Shown piece after piece: positions 29,255-38,261 of a DNA stretch of 40,209 nucleotides. How positions within the stretch are numbered: position 1 is the first letter of the stretch; every line of letters starts with the position of its first letter. Below the pieces are notes generated by a model. It saw only the letters and a program-made list of their open reading frames with translations, was not told where the DNA came from and did no database searches. The translations under genes and the position numbers were made by a program. The DNA lies in the IMG/VR virus record IMGVR_UViG_3300048927_000810, positions 1 through 40,209 of that record. One strand, written 5' to 3'. Origin of the DNA: a virus.

Positions 29255-30055
29255 ATGGATATCAAGACTCAGCGAGTGTGGCTAGTTGCGGCGGCACTTC
29301 TTAGTGGCAGTGCGGCAGGTGGTGAGGCGGTCGGACCGCAACCCGTCTGGAAAGCTGACGAGCAGGCCATAGGCTCGCCAGACCCGTACACGGGAAAGTA
29401 CTGCGACTACCCGGCGTTTGATGGCCTGGAGTTCACTTTCTCAAATGATCCGCAGCTAGAACAATACGGCTTCCAAAGCTTTTCCATTTCGACAAACGGG
29501 ATAGGAAGCCTGCCCTTCTCCGAGTACGCGGGTAAGAAAGGAAAAATTGGGCGATCCACCTCGAGTCGCACCCGCGAAGTGCTAATTGAAGACTGCACTG
29601 TGGCGTACTTGCGCAAGGATGGCGAGATTCAGGCAGAGGACGCGCGAGCATTCGGGGTTGCATTCACCACCCAACCACCCACCACGTGGGTGACCAACGA
29701 GGAGGTGAATCGAATGACTGATCAAAAGTCGTGCACCGTGATTCCGCAGGGCGTCCGCATGCCTTTCCCCATGTTTTTCTATCACAGCCGGGAGGGATTC
29801 TCCGTGGGCGTAGTTGGTGGTGACTTCCCTGGCAGGTCAACCACCTTTCGGGTAGACAAGAACCGAGCGATAGCGGAGGAGGATGGCCTGAGCGGGAAGA
29901 ACGCGCTAGCGCTGGCTTCTCAGATTCGGGCGGGCGGAAAGGCGCTCTTGGTTTCGTCCTACGAGTGGCCACACGATGTTGAGCAAGTCCGAGAGTTCAA
30001 TCTAGCAGGCCTAACTGACGGGCTCGATCACTGCAAGCGATCGGTTCTCAAATAG
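29255..30055 (+). CDS. Exported protein with signal peptide, cargo gene
   Basis: 266 residues from the ATG at 29255. MDIKTQRVWLVAAALLSGS and following AAGGEA form a clear Sec signal peptide (positive start, hydrophobic core, Ala cleavage region). The mature protein has four Cys (YCDYP, EDCTVAY, KSCTVI, DHCKR), compatible with two disulfides in the periplasm. No family recognised. It lies between tail genes but does not look like a virion protein, uses less GC-biased codons and is followed by its own strong terminator, all signs of lysogenic cargo. An ATG at 29216 overlapping the previous stop is an alternative start that would bury the signal sequence 13 residues in. Confidence 0.75.
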   Translation: MDIKTQRVWLVAAALLSGSAAGGEAVGPQPVWKADEQAIGSPDPYTGKYCDYPAFDGLEFTFSNDPQLEQYGFQSFSISTNGIGSLPFSEYAGKKGKIGRSTSSRTREVLIEDCTVAYLRKDGEIQAEDARAFGVAFTTQPPTTWVTNEEVNRMTDQKSCTVIPQGVRMPFPMFFYHSREGFSVGVVGGDFPGRSTTFRVDKNRAIAEEDGLSGKNALALASQIRAGGKALLVSSYEWPHDVEQVREFNLAGLTDGLDHCKRSVLK

Positions 30056-30078
30056 CCACCGATTCTGCCGTCTATCCA

Positions 30079-30105
30079 GGCCCGCTCATAGCGGGCCTTT
30101 TTATT
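30079..30105 (+). terminator. Rho-independent terminator before the tape measure gene
   Basis: GGCCCGC (30079-30085) and GCGGGCC (30091-30097) around TCATA, followed by TTTTTATT. It is a textbook terminator, directly after the exported-protein gene and only ten bases before the tape-measure start. Late transcription must read through it, or the tape measure needs other signals. Confidence 0.88.
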
Positions 30106-30115
30106 GGAAGAGCGA

Positions 30116-33100
30116 ATGTCCCTGTACACCCTCACCATTGACCTGCTGATGAAAACCGGCTCCTTCGAGAAGGACGCTGGCAAAGCCGCTCGTCAGTTTG
30201 ATCAGCGGATGCAAAGCATACAGGCGAGCGCGAAGCGGGCTGGTACGGCCGTGGGCATTGCGATCTCTGCTGGACTCGCTGCTGGTGGCGCGGCGGTCGT
30301 GCAGTGGACGAGGCAAGTTGCTGACCTGTCCGTGCAATACGACCGCATGGCTTCTCTTTCCGGAACTAGCTCGCAGATTTTCCAGCGAATGGCGGCGGGC
30401 GCAAATACGGTCGGCGTGGGCTATGAAAAGCTGGCTGACATCTACAAGGATGTCCAGGACAAGATAGGCGACTACATCCAGACGGGTGGCGGCGCCATGG
30501 CCGATTTCTTCGACAACATCGCGAAGCGAACCGGTGTAACCGCTGAGCAAATGCGGAAGTTGTCTGGACCGGACGCACTCGGGCTGTACTTCAGCAGCTT
30601 GGAAAAAGCCAACCTTTCGCAGTCCGAAATGACTTTCTACATGGAGGCCATTGCCAGCGATGCTTCGTCGCTTATTCCCTTGCTCCGTAACAACAGCGCT
30701 GGCATGAGGCAGTGGGGCGATGCTGCAGAAGCGGCAGGGGCAATCATCGATGGGAAGACCAGCAAAGCCACCAAGCGACTCCGCGAGGTCACCAGTGAGG
30801 CGGATCTCGCATTCCAAGGTTTGAAGGTCACCGTGGCCGATCAGGCACTCCCCGCGCTGTCAGATTTCGCGGACCTTCTCAACGATCCTGGCTTCCGGCA
30901 GGGCTTCGGGACCATCGTCGAGGGATTGGTTACGGTGACCACCAAAGCGGCAGAAGCTGCCGCAATGGTCGGAGGGTTGGCGAATATCATCAATCAGGGG
31001 TTCAAGCCCCGGAATGAAAAGAGCTATGAAGGTTTGCTCCAGGAGCGGCAGCGCCTGGCGGAGAACGTCGAGAGCCAGAAGGACTTGGCGGCGCGCGCCC
31101 GGGCCGGAAAGGCGCGCTGGTGGGAGGGGCCGATGGTCGGGAACTCCAATAGCGAGGCCAACGCGCGGCGCTGGGATGCGGCGGCGCGCCGTGACGAAGC
31201 TGAACTGTTGAAGATTGACGAGGCGATGAAGCGGCGGCGCTTGGCCGACCTCGCCGACGAGGTGCAGATCATCGAGAACGGCGGGGTGCTGCCCGAATCA
31301 GCACTGAAGCCGAACAGCCGCACGTACAAGCCGACGGGGAACATTGGCAAGGGAAGTCGCGATAAGGCTGCGGCCGAAGCAAAGCAGGCGGCCGAAGAGA
31401 TGAAGCGGCAGGCCGAGTCCATCGCAAGGTTCCACCAGCAGGCTGAAGAAGCGGCGGGGACGATGAATGGCCCGCTGGCAGCGGCCATGGCCAAGCACCT
31501 TGGCAACGTGTCGGAGTACAACAGCTTGCTGGCGGAAGGGAACATTGCTCAGGCCGACTCGAACGTCCTGATGGCACAGAGCGCGACGGAGTACGCCAAG
31601 GTTGCGGCGGAGGTGGAGGCAGCCATGGACGGCCCCGAGGCATTGATAGCCACGATGGACGGCGAGCTGGCGACGCTCGGCAAGATCGGTCGGGCCCGAG
31701 AGCTCTACCGTCGGCAGGTCATGAACGAGCGTGACATGCGCCAGGAGCTGCAGAAGGCCGTGGAGGCCGCTGGCAGCAAGGAGGCGCTGGCCTTGGCCAA
31801 AGGCGCGACCAGCTATGAGGCATACGAGAGGGCCATGCTGTCGGCCGCCGACGCCTCGGCCGAGCTGTCATTGCAGGTCGAAGAGGCGGCAGCGAACATG
31901 GAGGCATGGGCGGGTGTCGTTATGCAGGGCGTCGATGGAGTCGCAGACGCGTTCGCCGACTTCGCTGCGAGCGGTCTTCGCGACTTCGACAGCCTATGGG
32001 ATGGCCTCGCCGATACCGCCAAGCAGGGCCTCCGGGATCTCGCCCGCGAACTACTGCAGCAAAAGCTGGTGATTCCAATCCAGACGAAGGTCATGGAGGG
32101 GATCAGCAACTGGGGCAGCCAGGGTGGGGGCTTCAGCATTGACAGCCTGATGGGCCTGTTCGGTGGAAATGGCACCGCCGGGGGCGGCCAGAATCTGGGG
32201 AACATTGCCGGGTTGCTGTCGAAGGGGCAGGGGCTGTTCAGTGCGGGTGCGGGCGCAGCCGGCAGCGGGGCGAGCGCCGGCACGCTGATGGGCTTCGGGA
32301 ACAACGTCGCGGCCCTGACTGGCGGCGGTGCAGCAGCGGCCGGCGGCTCGTCTGCAGCCGCCGGTGCGGGTGCAGCGGGCTCGTCTGCGGCCGCCGCGGT
32401 GCCGATCATCGGCTGGATCATCGCGGGCATGATGAAGAACGCCGAGCTGTTCGATCAGGGTTGGGACATCGCCAATGGAGAGAGCTGGGCCGGCAAGATT
32501 GCAACCGCCGGCGCGGTCGGCTTGGCCGATAAGGGCTTCCGTGGGCTTGGCTTCAACGACAAGACCGCCTCGATCCTGTCCGGCTCGAGCATCCACGCCA
32601 AGCTGTTCGGGCGCAGCGCCCCCAAGATCACCGGCCAGGGCCTGACGGGCAGCTACGGGTTCGACGGGTTTGAAGGGCAGAGCTATGCGGACATCAAGGC
32701 CAAGGGTGGCCTGTTCCGGAGCGACAAGAATTGGACCCAGTACACCGGGCTGGATCCGAACATCGATCGCACGTTCGACATGGCGGCGCGCCAGGTGCGC
32801 GGCGCCAGCACGGACTTGGCCAAGCAGCTCGGCGTGGATCTGTCGCAGCAGCTCGCCGGGGTGAAGGTCACGCTGGGCAAGTTGACGCTCTCGGCCGATT
32901 CGGCCGAAGCCAAGGAGCAGCTGGCGGCCTACCTCGGCGATATGACGGACCGGCTGTTCACGGAAGCCGTGAAGGCCGCAGGCTTCGGTGGCCAGCTGGA
33001 CGATTACTTCGAGGCGTCGGACGTGTTCGGCGCACTGAGTGCATCGATCGCGCTGGCGGTAGGTAACGCCGACGAGCTGGGCCGCGCGCTGAACGGGTTG

Positions 33101-33931
33101 GAGATCGACAAGGTCAACAAGGCTGTTGATTACTTCCAGGACCTGGCCAGCGTGGCCGGCACGGACTTGGCCACCCAGATCGAGAAGGTGACCGGGCTGC
33201 TTGGGAACTACGCCTCCCTGATGGCGGACGTTTCCACCCAGCTGCTCACCGGTGACCTTACCGGCTACCAGTCGCAAGCGTTGACCATCGAGCGAACCTA
33301 TCGGCAACAGGTGAAGGCAGCGAACGATTACGCCAAGGCGCTGGGCCTGTCCGGGGCCCGCGCTGAGGACCTGGCCAAGATCGAGGCGCTGCGGGCCACC
33401 AACATGGGCAAGCTGCAGGCCCAGATCGAAGCCGACAAGAAGGCGATGACCTACGGCCTGTCGGTGAGCGACCTGTCGCCGCTGACCGATCAGGAGAAGC
33501 TACAGACGACCATGCGCGAACTGGAGCGCGCAGTGTCCGGGGGAGACTCCAGCGCGGCGCAGGCGGCCGCCCAGGCGGCTCTGGGTTTTGGTCGGAACCT
33601 CTATGCCAGCGGCAAGGACTACAACGCCCTCTATGGCCAAGTCACCGGACTGATCGATGGGATGAAGGTTGGCAACCTCGATCTCGAGGACGGCACCAGC
33701 ATGGGGCAGTTGGCGGACACCATTGAGGCGCTGCCCGACAACTTCAGCCGGGCGGTGTTCGACCTGGTCGTGGACAACAAGGCCCAGGCCGAGACGACCG
33801 CGGCTGTGCAGCAAAGCAATGCCCTGCTCGCCGAACAGAACCAGGTGCTTCGGAGCCTGCTACAGATCACCACCCAAGGGGTCCGTACCACCTCGAGCAC
33901 CGCGATGCGCGAAGCCCTCAACGCAAGGTAA
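30116..33931 (+). CDS. Tail tape measure protein
   Basis: 1271 residues, the longest gene, from ATG 30116 with GGAAG six bases upstream. The N-terminus (MSLYTLTIDLLMKTGSFEKDA) and the internal Ala-rich hydrophobic segments near 45-65 and 700-790 flank long helical regions (residues 290-600) of the kind that span the tail lumen. It sets tail length and helps DNA cross the membrane. The length predicts a tail of roughly 190 nm at 0.15 nm per residue. The C-terminal part has repeated QQ/LL helices. Confidence 0.92.
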   Translation: MSLYTLTIDLLMKTGSFEKDAGKAARQFDQRMQSIQASAKRAGTAVGIAISAGLAAGGAAVVQWTRQVADLSVQYDRMASLSGTSSQIFQRMAAGANTVGVGYEKLADIYKDVQDKIGDYIQTGGGAMADFFDNIAKRTGVTAEQMRKLSGPDALGLYFSSLEKANLSQSEMTFYMEAIASDASSLIPLLRNNSAGMRQWGDAAEAAGAIIDGKTSKATKRLREVTSEADLAFQGLKVTVADQALPALSDFADLLNDPGFRQGFGTIVEGLVTVTTKAAEAAAMVGGLANIINQGFKPRNEKSYEGLLQERQRLAENVESQKDLAARARAGKARWWEGPMVGNSNSEANARRWDAAARRDEAELLKIDEAMKRRRLADLADEVQIIENGGVLPESALKPNSRTYKPTGNIGKGSRDKAAAEAKQAAEEMKRQAESIARFHQQAEEAAGTMNGPLAAAMAKHLGNVSEYNSLLAEGNIAQADSNVLMAQSATEYAKVAAEVEAAMDGPEALIATMDGELATLGKIGRARELYRRQVMNERDMRQELQKAVEAAGSKEALALAKGATSYEAYERAMLSAADASAELSLQVEEAAANMEAWAGVVMQGVDGVADAFADFAASGLRDFDSLWDGLADTAKQGLRDLARELLQQKLVIPIQTKVMEGISNWGSQGGGFSIDSLMGLFGGNGTAGGGQNLGNIAGLLSKGQGLFSAGAGAAGSGASAGTLMGFGNNVAALTGGGAAAAGGSSAAAGAGAAGSSAAAAVPIIGWIIAGMMKNAELFDQGWDIANGESWAGKIATAGAVGLADKGFRGLGFNDKTASILSGSSIHAKLFGRSAPKITGQGLTGSYGFDGFEGQSYADIKAKGGLFRSDKNWTQYTGLDPNIDRTFDMAARQVRGASTDLAKQLGVDLSQQLAGVKVTLGKLTLSADSAEAKEQLAAYLGDMTDRLFTEAVKAAGFGGQLDDYFEASDVFGALSASIALAVGNADELGRALNGLEIDKVNKAVDYFQDLASVAGTDLATQIEKVTGLLGNYASLMADVSTQLLTGDLTGYQSQALTIERTYRQQVKAANDYAKALGLSGARAEDLAKIEALRATNMGKLQAQIEADKKAMTYGLSVSDLSPLTDQEKLQTTMRELERAVSGGDSSAAQAAAQAALGFGRNLYASGKDYNALYGQVTGLIDGMKVGNLDLEDGTSMGQLADTIEALPDNFSRAVFDLVVDNKAQAETTAAVQQSNALLAEQNQVLRSLLQITTQGVRTTSSTAMREALNAR

Positions 33932-33936
33932 TTCAC

Positions 33937-35757
33937 ATGCAGGCAAGGAAAATCACCCTGATCGAGATCGGGGCGGGCGCACTGCCGTCCATTACCCCGG
34001 TGCCGGTGCGCCAGTCGTCCTGGTTCCCTACCGTGTACGTCTCGCCGGACGTGCCACCGGTGGAGGGCGTGGTGCCCAACCCGGTCGCGGACGGCGTCCT
34101 GATCGAATGGGACGCCGTTGACCAAGAGGGGGTCATCTACATCATCGAGCGCGGGCCCACGCCGGACGGGCCGTGGATGGAGATCGCTCGGGTGGTGGAA
34201 ACCCGCTACCTCTACAGTGACGGGAGCGGGCAGGAGTGGTGGTTCAAGATCACGGCCAGCGTGCGGGGCAAGCCGGGCGAGGGCGCGATCATCCCGGTCA
34301 AGCCGCCGCCGACGGCGCAGGAGATCATCGACCTTATCGCGGAGCAGAACCGGCTCGGCCAGGAAATGGCCGACGGCTTCAGCGAGCAGGCTGCGGAGAT
34401 CGCGAATCTTCAGGCGGCTTTGGCAGCGGCCGAGTACGACCCTGAGACCGCTTACGACCCTGGCGTGGTGGTGAAGTGGCAGGGTGGTCTGTACGTGGCA
34501 CTGGTAGAGACGTTGGGCCACGCGCCGTCGGACGGCAATTTCTGGCAGAAGATCGGCGACTACAACTCACTCGCAGAGGCCGTTGGCGGCCAGGCGCTGG
34601 TGATCAGCGCTCATGAGACACGTATCGAGCAGACGGAGGATTCACTCGCAATCGTTGCTGAGCAGGCGGCGGCGGTGGCGGCCGCGCTACCGGGCAAGGC
34701 AGAGGCGACGGCTGTAGATGCATTGGCGAGCAGGGTGGAGGAAACCGAAGACGGTTTGGCCGCCAATTCTCAGGCAATCCAGGACGCCAACACAGCGATT
34801 GCGGGCAAGGCCAGTTCCGGCGCCCTCAACGCGTTGTCCTCAACCGTGCAGCAGCAAGGCGCGAGTATCGAGGCCAATGCTACCGGCTTGAACAGCGTTC
34901 GAGCTCAACTCGGTGGCGGTGGCAATCTCGTCAAGAATGCCTCGTTCGAGACGTCAATACTGGGATGGAGCCTTGCATCAAATCAGTGGGGATCCACGGC
35001 GCAGGTCACACGAAACCTCGCAGGCGACGATTGGCGGCCGCCAGGCATATGCACTTTGGGGTTCTTTGGGGGCGGCATCCCAACGGGGAACATCGTCGCT
35101 CAGTCGGATCCGATTCCGGTTGCCGAAGGGCAGCTGTATCTCCCATCTGTGTACACCGCGGCGCATCGTTGCACTGCATTTGCCCGAATTGTATTTACGG
35201 ACGCCAATCGGACCGAGATCGGGAACGGAGCGCCGCTGCCTTCGAACCCTGGCACGTACGGTGGCGGCCGGCTAATGGCCCAGTGGCTGCGTTCGGCGGT
35301 CGCACCGGTAGCCGCGCCCGCAGGCGCGCGCTTTGCACGGCTTCAGTTCTGGGCGGTCAACGCCTCGGCTGCCGACCCGTACGCATGGTTCATGCGCCCC
35401 ATGCTCGAACAGGTGAGGACGGCGGACGCTCTGCCTTCGTTGTGGGCAGATTCGTCGGTCGGTATCGATGAGAAATACTCCCAGGTCACCCAAGCGATTG
35501 AAGCCCGCACAACCGTCAACGAGAACGGCATTGCCGAGTATCGAGCTAGCTGGACCATGTCGCTTGATGCCAACGGCCGTGTGGCCGGCATTCGCTCGGT
35601 CAACAACGGAACGACGAGCACCATCGACTTTCTGTTCGACAGGGTGAGGTTCGTCTCCCCGGGCAACGGGCGCCGGATGGAGTACAGCGACGGTCACTTC
35701 CTTGGGTACGACGAGAACAATGTCCGGCGCATTCGCCTCGGAACTTGGAGCGCCTGA
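33937..35757 (+). CDS. Tail-tip fibre, lambda J-like C-terminal region
   Basis: 606 residues. Residues 40-120 form a fibronectin III-like domain (GVLIEWDAVDQEGVIYIIER, GQEWWFKITAS); 125-165 and 210-310 are coiled-coil helices (AQEIIDLIAEQN, VEETEDGLAANSQAIQD), 175-205 a carbohydrate-binding-like segment (TAYDPGVVVKWQGGLYVAL), 330-480 a jelly-roll-like region starting NLVKNASFETSILGWSL, and about 505-575 a DUF1983-like end (NENGIAEYRASWTMSLDANG, TIDFLFDRVRFVSP). It probably contacts host surface receptors. Compared with lambda J it lacks the hub domains, which may be in the 655-residue protein. Confidence 0.8.
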   Translation: MQARKITLIEIGAGALPSITPVPVRQSSWFPTVYVSPDVPPVEGVVPNPVADGVLIEWDAVDQEGVIYIIERGPTPDGPWMEIARVVETRYLYSDGSGQEWWFKITASVRGKPGEGAIIPVKPPPTAQEIIDLIAEQNRLGQEMADGFSEQAAEIANLQAALAAAEYDPETAYDPGVVVKWQGGLYVALVETLGHAPSDGNFWQKIGDYNSLAEAVGGQALVISAHETRIEQTEDSLAIVAEQAAAVAAALPGKAEATAVDALASRVEETEDGLAANSQAIQDANTAIAGKASSGALNALSSTVQQQGASIEANATGLNSVRAQLGGGGNLVKNASFETSILGWSLASNQWGSTAQVTRNLAGDDWRPPGICTLGFFGGGIPTGNIVAQSDPIPVAEGQLYLPSVYTAAHRCTAFARIVFTDANRTEIGNGAPLPSNPGTYGGGRLMAQWLRSAVAPVAAPAGARFARLQFWAVNASAADPYAWFMRPMLEQVRTADALPSLWADSSVGIDEKYSQVTQAIEARTTVNENGIAEYRASWTMSLDANGRVAGIRSVNNGTTSTIDFLFDRVRFVSPGNGRRMEYSDGHFLGYDENNVRRIRLGTWSA

Positions 35758-36017
35758 TGCCGACCGGACTTCAATGCTGGGACGCGAACGGAAGCGTTAC
35801 GGTCGACCTTACAAGTCGCATGACCCGGCTCTTGGGCTACGTGAATCAGGGTGCTGGTTCCTTCCAGGAGCCCGCGCTCGCTCAGGGAATCCCCTTCGTG
35901 ATCCCTGTGCTCAATCAGAACGGCCTGATGTACCCCGAGAACATCAACGTGCCGGCAATCAGCGGCACCACAGTGGCGTGGACCGGTCCTGCACACTTCT
36001 ACTACGGAACGTACTGA
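35757..36017 (+). CDS. Small tail-fibre-associated protein, 86 aa
   Basis: Begins MPTGLQCWDANGSVTVDLTSR and ends AWTGPAHFYYGTY; a short, beta-rich protein following the fibre gene with TGATG overlap at both ends. I recall similar short proteins at this position in siphophages of the Xanthomonas-Burkholderia group, presumed to be fibre tips or assembly factors. Function unknown. Confidence 0.75.
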   Translation: MPTGLQCWDANGSVTVDLTSRMTRLLGYVNQGAGSFQEPALAQGIPFVIPVLNQNGLMYPENINVPAISGTTVAWTGPAHFYYGTY

Positions 36018-36718
36018 TGCCCGCTGGCTTCGAGTTCGTGAACAACAACCAGAACGTCATCATTGACGAAAAGTTCTTCAACTATGCGTTCATTTCGAAG
36101 CACATTCTCACCTTCCAGCAGGCTGCCGGTCCTGTCACCGGAGGGTTCGGACGCCAAGCCTTTCTGACGGTGGCTGGAGACCGTCCCATCGTGGCCGCGC
36201 GCTGCAGCAAGCCATTCACCGTCAGCCGGGCGCGGCCGGTGGCGGGCGGCTGGGAGTTTGGTTGGATCAGCGTCAGCGGCGGGCCGGGCGCGGTTATCGG
36301 AGACACGATTGAAGTGTTCGTCTTCGACCGCCCGCCTGCGCGGTCTGGCCCTGGCTTCGGCCTGCAGGTTTTCGGTGCCGACGGACGGGTCGTTTTCGAC
36401 TCCCAGAACAAGTACATGAAGGTGGTGGACGCGCGGACCCTGGAAGGTGCCACGCCGACGGCGAACGTCAACCTGGGTCCGGGGAATTACGCGCAGATCA
36501 TCACGGTTCCCGGCTTCCGATGGACGGGCATTCAGGCTACCCCCACCGCCGACTGGCAATGGGCCTGCTTCGCAGGCGTCGTCACCTCCAACGCGAACGG
36601 CTACACGGTGGCGCAGGGAACCACAGGGGAGGGCACATACGCCTTCTTCGGCATGCCGGCGCCGCGAGCTGAGAGCGCCCGTATGCACATCATGACCGTA
36701 GACGTAACCGGATACTGA
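36017..36718 (+). CDS. Tail-fibre-region protein, 233 aa
   Basis: Starts MPAGFEFVNNNQNVIIDEKF. Beta-strand-rich throughout, without a recognisable catalytic motif (VFVFDRPPARSGPGFGLQV, VVDARTLEGATPTANVNLG). It is co-transcribed with the fibre and the preceding small gene, so it is probably part of the receptor-binding complex at the tail tip. Being an adhesion-type gene it may vary rapidly among relatives. Confidence 0.75.
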   Translation: MPAGFEFVNNNQNVIIDEKFFNYAFISKHILTFQQAAGPVTGGFGRQAFLTVAGDRPIVAARCSKPFTVSRARPVAGGWEFGWISVSGGPGAVIGDTIEVFVFDRPPARSGPGFGLQVFGADGRVVFDSQNKYMKVVDARTLEGATPTANVNLGPGNYAQIITVPGFRWTGIQATPTADWQWACFAGVVTSNANGYTVAQGTTGEGTYAFFGMPAPRAESARMHIMTVDVTGY

Positions 36719-36731
36719 CCGGAGATACAGG

Positions 36732-37088
36732 ATGGCCCTTTTGAGCGAAAACACTTCCTTCGGGACCCGCGTCGAAGCGATCGCGCCTCGCATCGCCATC
36801 GACTGGAACCCCTACACCAACGATGGACCGGTCACGTTCCACTTCGAGCGGCTGACCACCCAGGCGGACGGCACTGTGCTGGAGAGGACGTTTCTCGGAG
36901 TCCTGCCGGCCACGATCAGCGACCTGCTGGCCAAGACGTACACCATCACCCATCCGGTGACGGGTGAGGAACGCCAGGAGCAGGGCTGGAAGCTGATGGC
37001 GATGATCAAAGCGGCAACGGATGCCGTCTACGAGGCCGCTACCCAGCCAGCCACGCCGCCGACTACGCCACCGGATCCAGAAGAGTAG
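36732..37088 (+). CDS. Hypothetical protein at the end of the structural operon
   Basis: 118 residues with GGAGATACAGG just before the ATG. Beta-type N-terminal half (IAIDWNPYTNDGPVTFHFERL, GTVLERTFLGVLP), helical middle (ISDLLAKTYTITHP, LMAMIKAATDAVYEA) and a Pro/Thr-rich tail. Its last 26 bases overlap the end of the opposite-strand SRAP gene. Probably a fibre assembly or tail protein; no family recognised. Confidence 0.72.
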   Translation: MALLSENTSFGTRVEAIAPRIAIDWNPYTNDGPVTFHFERLTTQADGTVLERTFLGVLPATISDLLAKTYTITHPVTGEERQEQGWKLMAMIKAATDAVYEAATQPATPPTTPPDPEE

Positions 37089-37728
37089 GGGCGTTGCTGC
37101 GCGGGGCGTTGACTGCACGGCTGACGCGGTACGCCTCCATCGCCGGCGTCTCGCTGGCCAGCAGCATTGCCATGGCGCCGTCGGCATCCGCCTTCATCCA
37201 CTCTTCCGCCTGGCCTGGCGCCAGCCACACCGGCATTCGGTCGTGGATGTCGGCCGATACGCCGCTGCTGTCCCCGGTGATAACGGTGAAGGTGCCCAAG
37301 TTGTCCTCGCCAAGCAGCTTGCTGGCGTCCTCCCAAAGGCCGGCGGCCCAGAGCGGCGCGGCGGCATGGATGAACCACGGGTCCTTCTTCCCGTCCTCGG
37401 CGCTCACCGACCACTCGTAGTAGCCAGCCATCGGGATCAGACACCGGCGCGCCTTGAACGCGCTGCGGAACGCCGGCTTGGTGGCCACCGTCTCGATGCG
37501 GGCATTGATGGTGGAACCCTGGAGGCCCTTGGCCTTGGCCCAAAAGGGGAGCAGGCCCCAGGCCAGCCGCTGCACCTGCATGCCGTCGCCGCGGTCGAGC
37601 ACGACGGAGGCGCGCTGAGTCGGCGCCAGGTTGTAGCTGGCCGGCAGGGACAGGAGGTCGCCCACCAGCTGGGGAAAGCCCAGGCTGGCAGCGTCTCGGA
37701 TTGGGGTCTGGACGAATCGGCCGCACAT
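37063..37728 (-). CDS. SRAP/HMCES family protein (YedK-like)
   Basis: 221 residues from ATG 37728, chosen because the family starts with the catalytic Met-Cys. It crosslinks to abasic sites in single-stranded DNA to protect replication forks. Cys2 (MCGRF), Asn33 (NLAPTQ), Glu105 (YYEW) and His162 (IHDRMP) give the active site, and the WGLLPFWAK and NARIETVATKPAF segments are conserved. Phages often carry such a gene. It is divergent from a short host- or phage-like gene and converges on the structural operon. Confidence 0.93.
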   Translation of the reverse strand: MCGRFVQTPIRDAASLGFPQLVGDLLSLPASYNLAPTQRASVVLDRGDGMQVQRLAWGLLPFWAKAKGLQGSTINARIETVATKPAFRSAFKARRCLIPMAGYYEWSVSAEDGKKDPWFIHAAAPLWAAGLWEDASKLLGEDNLGTFTVITGDSSGVSADIHDRMPVWLAPGQAEEWMKADADGAMAMLLASETPAMEAYRVSRAVNAPRSNAPTLLDPVA

Positions 37729-37848
37729 AGCGCCACCATACGCCAGCCGGCCGGACACGCCCTTGGCGTCCCCTTCACCGGCCCGGAGCAATCCTCTTCC
37801 CAACAACGGGGGAGACACCACCTATGGGTGGACTCCAGCTGGACGCGG

Positions 37849-37905
37849 CGCGGATCCGCAGGGCCGGGCGACACCGCACTCGCCCGACCACCCTGCGGAT
37901 CCGCG
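37849..37905. repeat. Large nested inverted repeat upstream of the 97-aa gene
   Basis: Arms CGCGGATCCGCAGGG (37849-37863) and its exact complement (37891-37905) enclose a second pair, CGGGCGA (37865-37871) and TCGCCCG (37880-37886), around an 8-base loop. It lies in the 239-base gap between the divergent SRAP and 97-aa genes. It has no T-run, so it is unlikely to be a simple terminator on the plus strand; it may be a structured leader, protein-binding site or a repeat element. Confidence 0.8.
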
Positions 37906-37967
37906 AGGCGGACGTTCCCTGGCCACCGTCGCAGGGTTTGAGAGCCGGACCAGTAGGATTCCGCGCC

Positions 37968-38261
37968 ATGCTTCCTCCCGACTTCCACTGGCGCTCTGTG
38001 GCCTCCCGGCCTGACGGGAAAGACGACAGCGTGTTCTGCGATGGCACCCAGGTGCTCAGGCTCTCCCAGCGAATCAACGAAGGCGGTTGGTACGCGAGCC
38101 TTAACACCCAACGGCCAGAGAGGGAGCGCTGGACAACGCGGGAATGCACCAGCTACGAGCAGGGGAAGGCCGGCGCGGTTCTCTGGGTCATCCGACACCA
38201 GGCCCGGCTACGGGCGGAGATCGACCGGCTGCGGGTTGCCCGTGCCGCCGGCAAGCGGTGA
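37968..38261 (+). CDS. Small hypothetical protein, 97 aa
   Basis: Starts MLPPDFHWRSVASRPDGKDD and includes QRINEGGWYASLNTQRPE and a helical end (RHQARLRAEIDRLRVARA). The ATG at 37968 is preferred over an upstream frame to 37824, because the extension would overlap the inverted repeat and is Arg-rich. I recall small proteins of this kind in Stenotrophomonas and Xanthomonas genomes and prophages. Function unknown. The prophage right end is likely to lie at or beyond this gene. Confidence 0.72.
   Translation: MLPPDFHWRSVASRPDGKDDSVFCDGTQVLRLSQRINEGGWYASLNTQRPERERWTTRECTSYEQGKAGAVLWVIRHQARLRAEIDRLRVARAAGKR

Noticed and set aside
32051-33307. Long minus-strand frame opposite the tape measure gene
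   Set aside because: A shadow of the tape measure coding sequence; no domain and no ribosome-binding site.
37824-37967. N-terminal extension of the 97-aa protein
   Set aside because: Arg-rich, overlaps the inverted repeat and lacks a ribosome-binding site; the ATG at 37968 is a better start.
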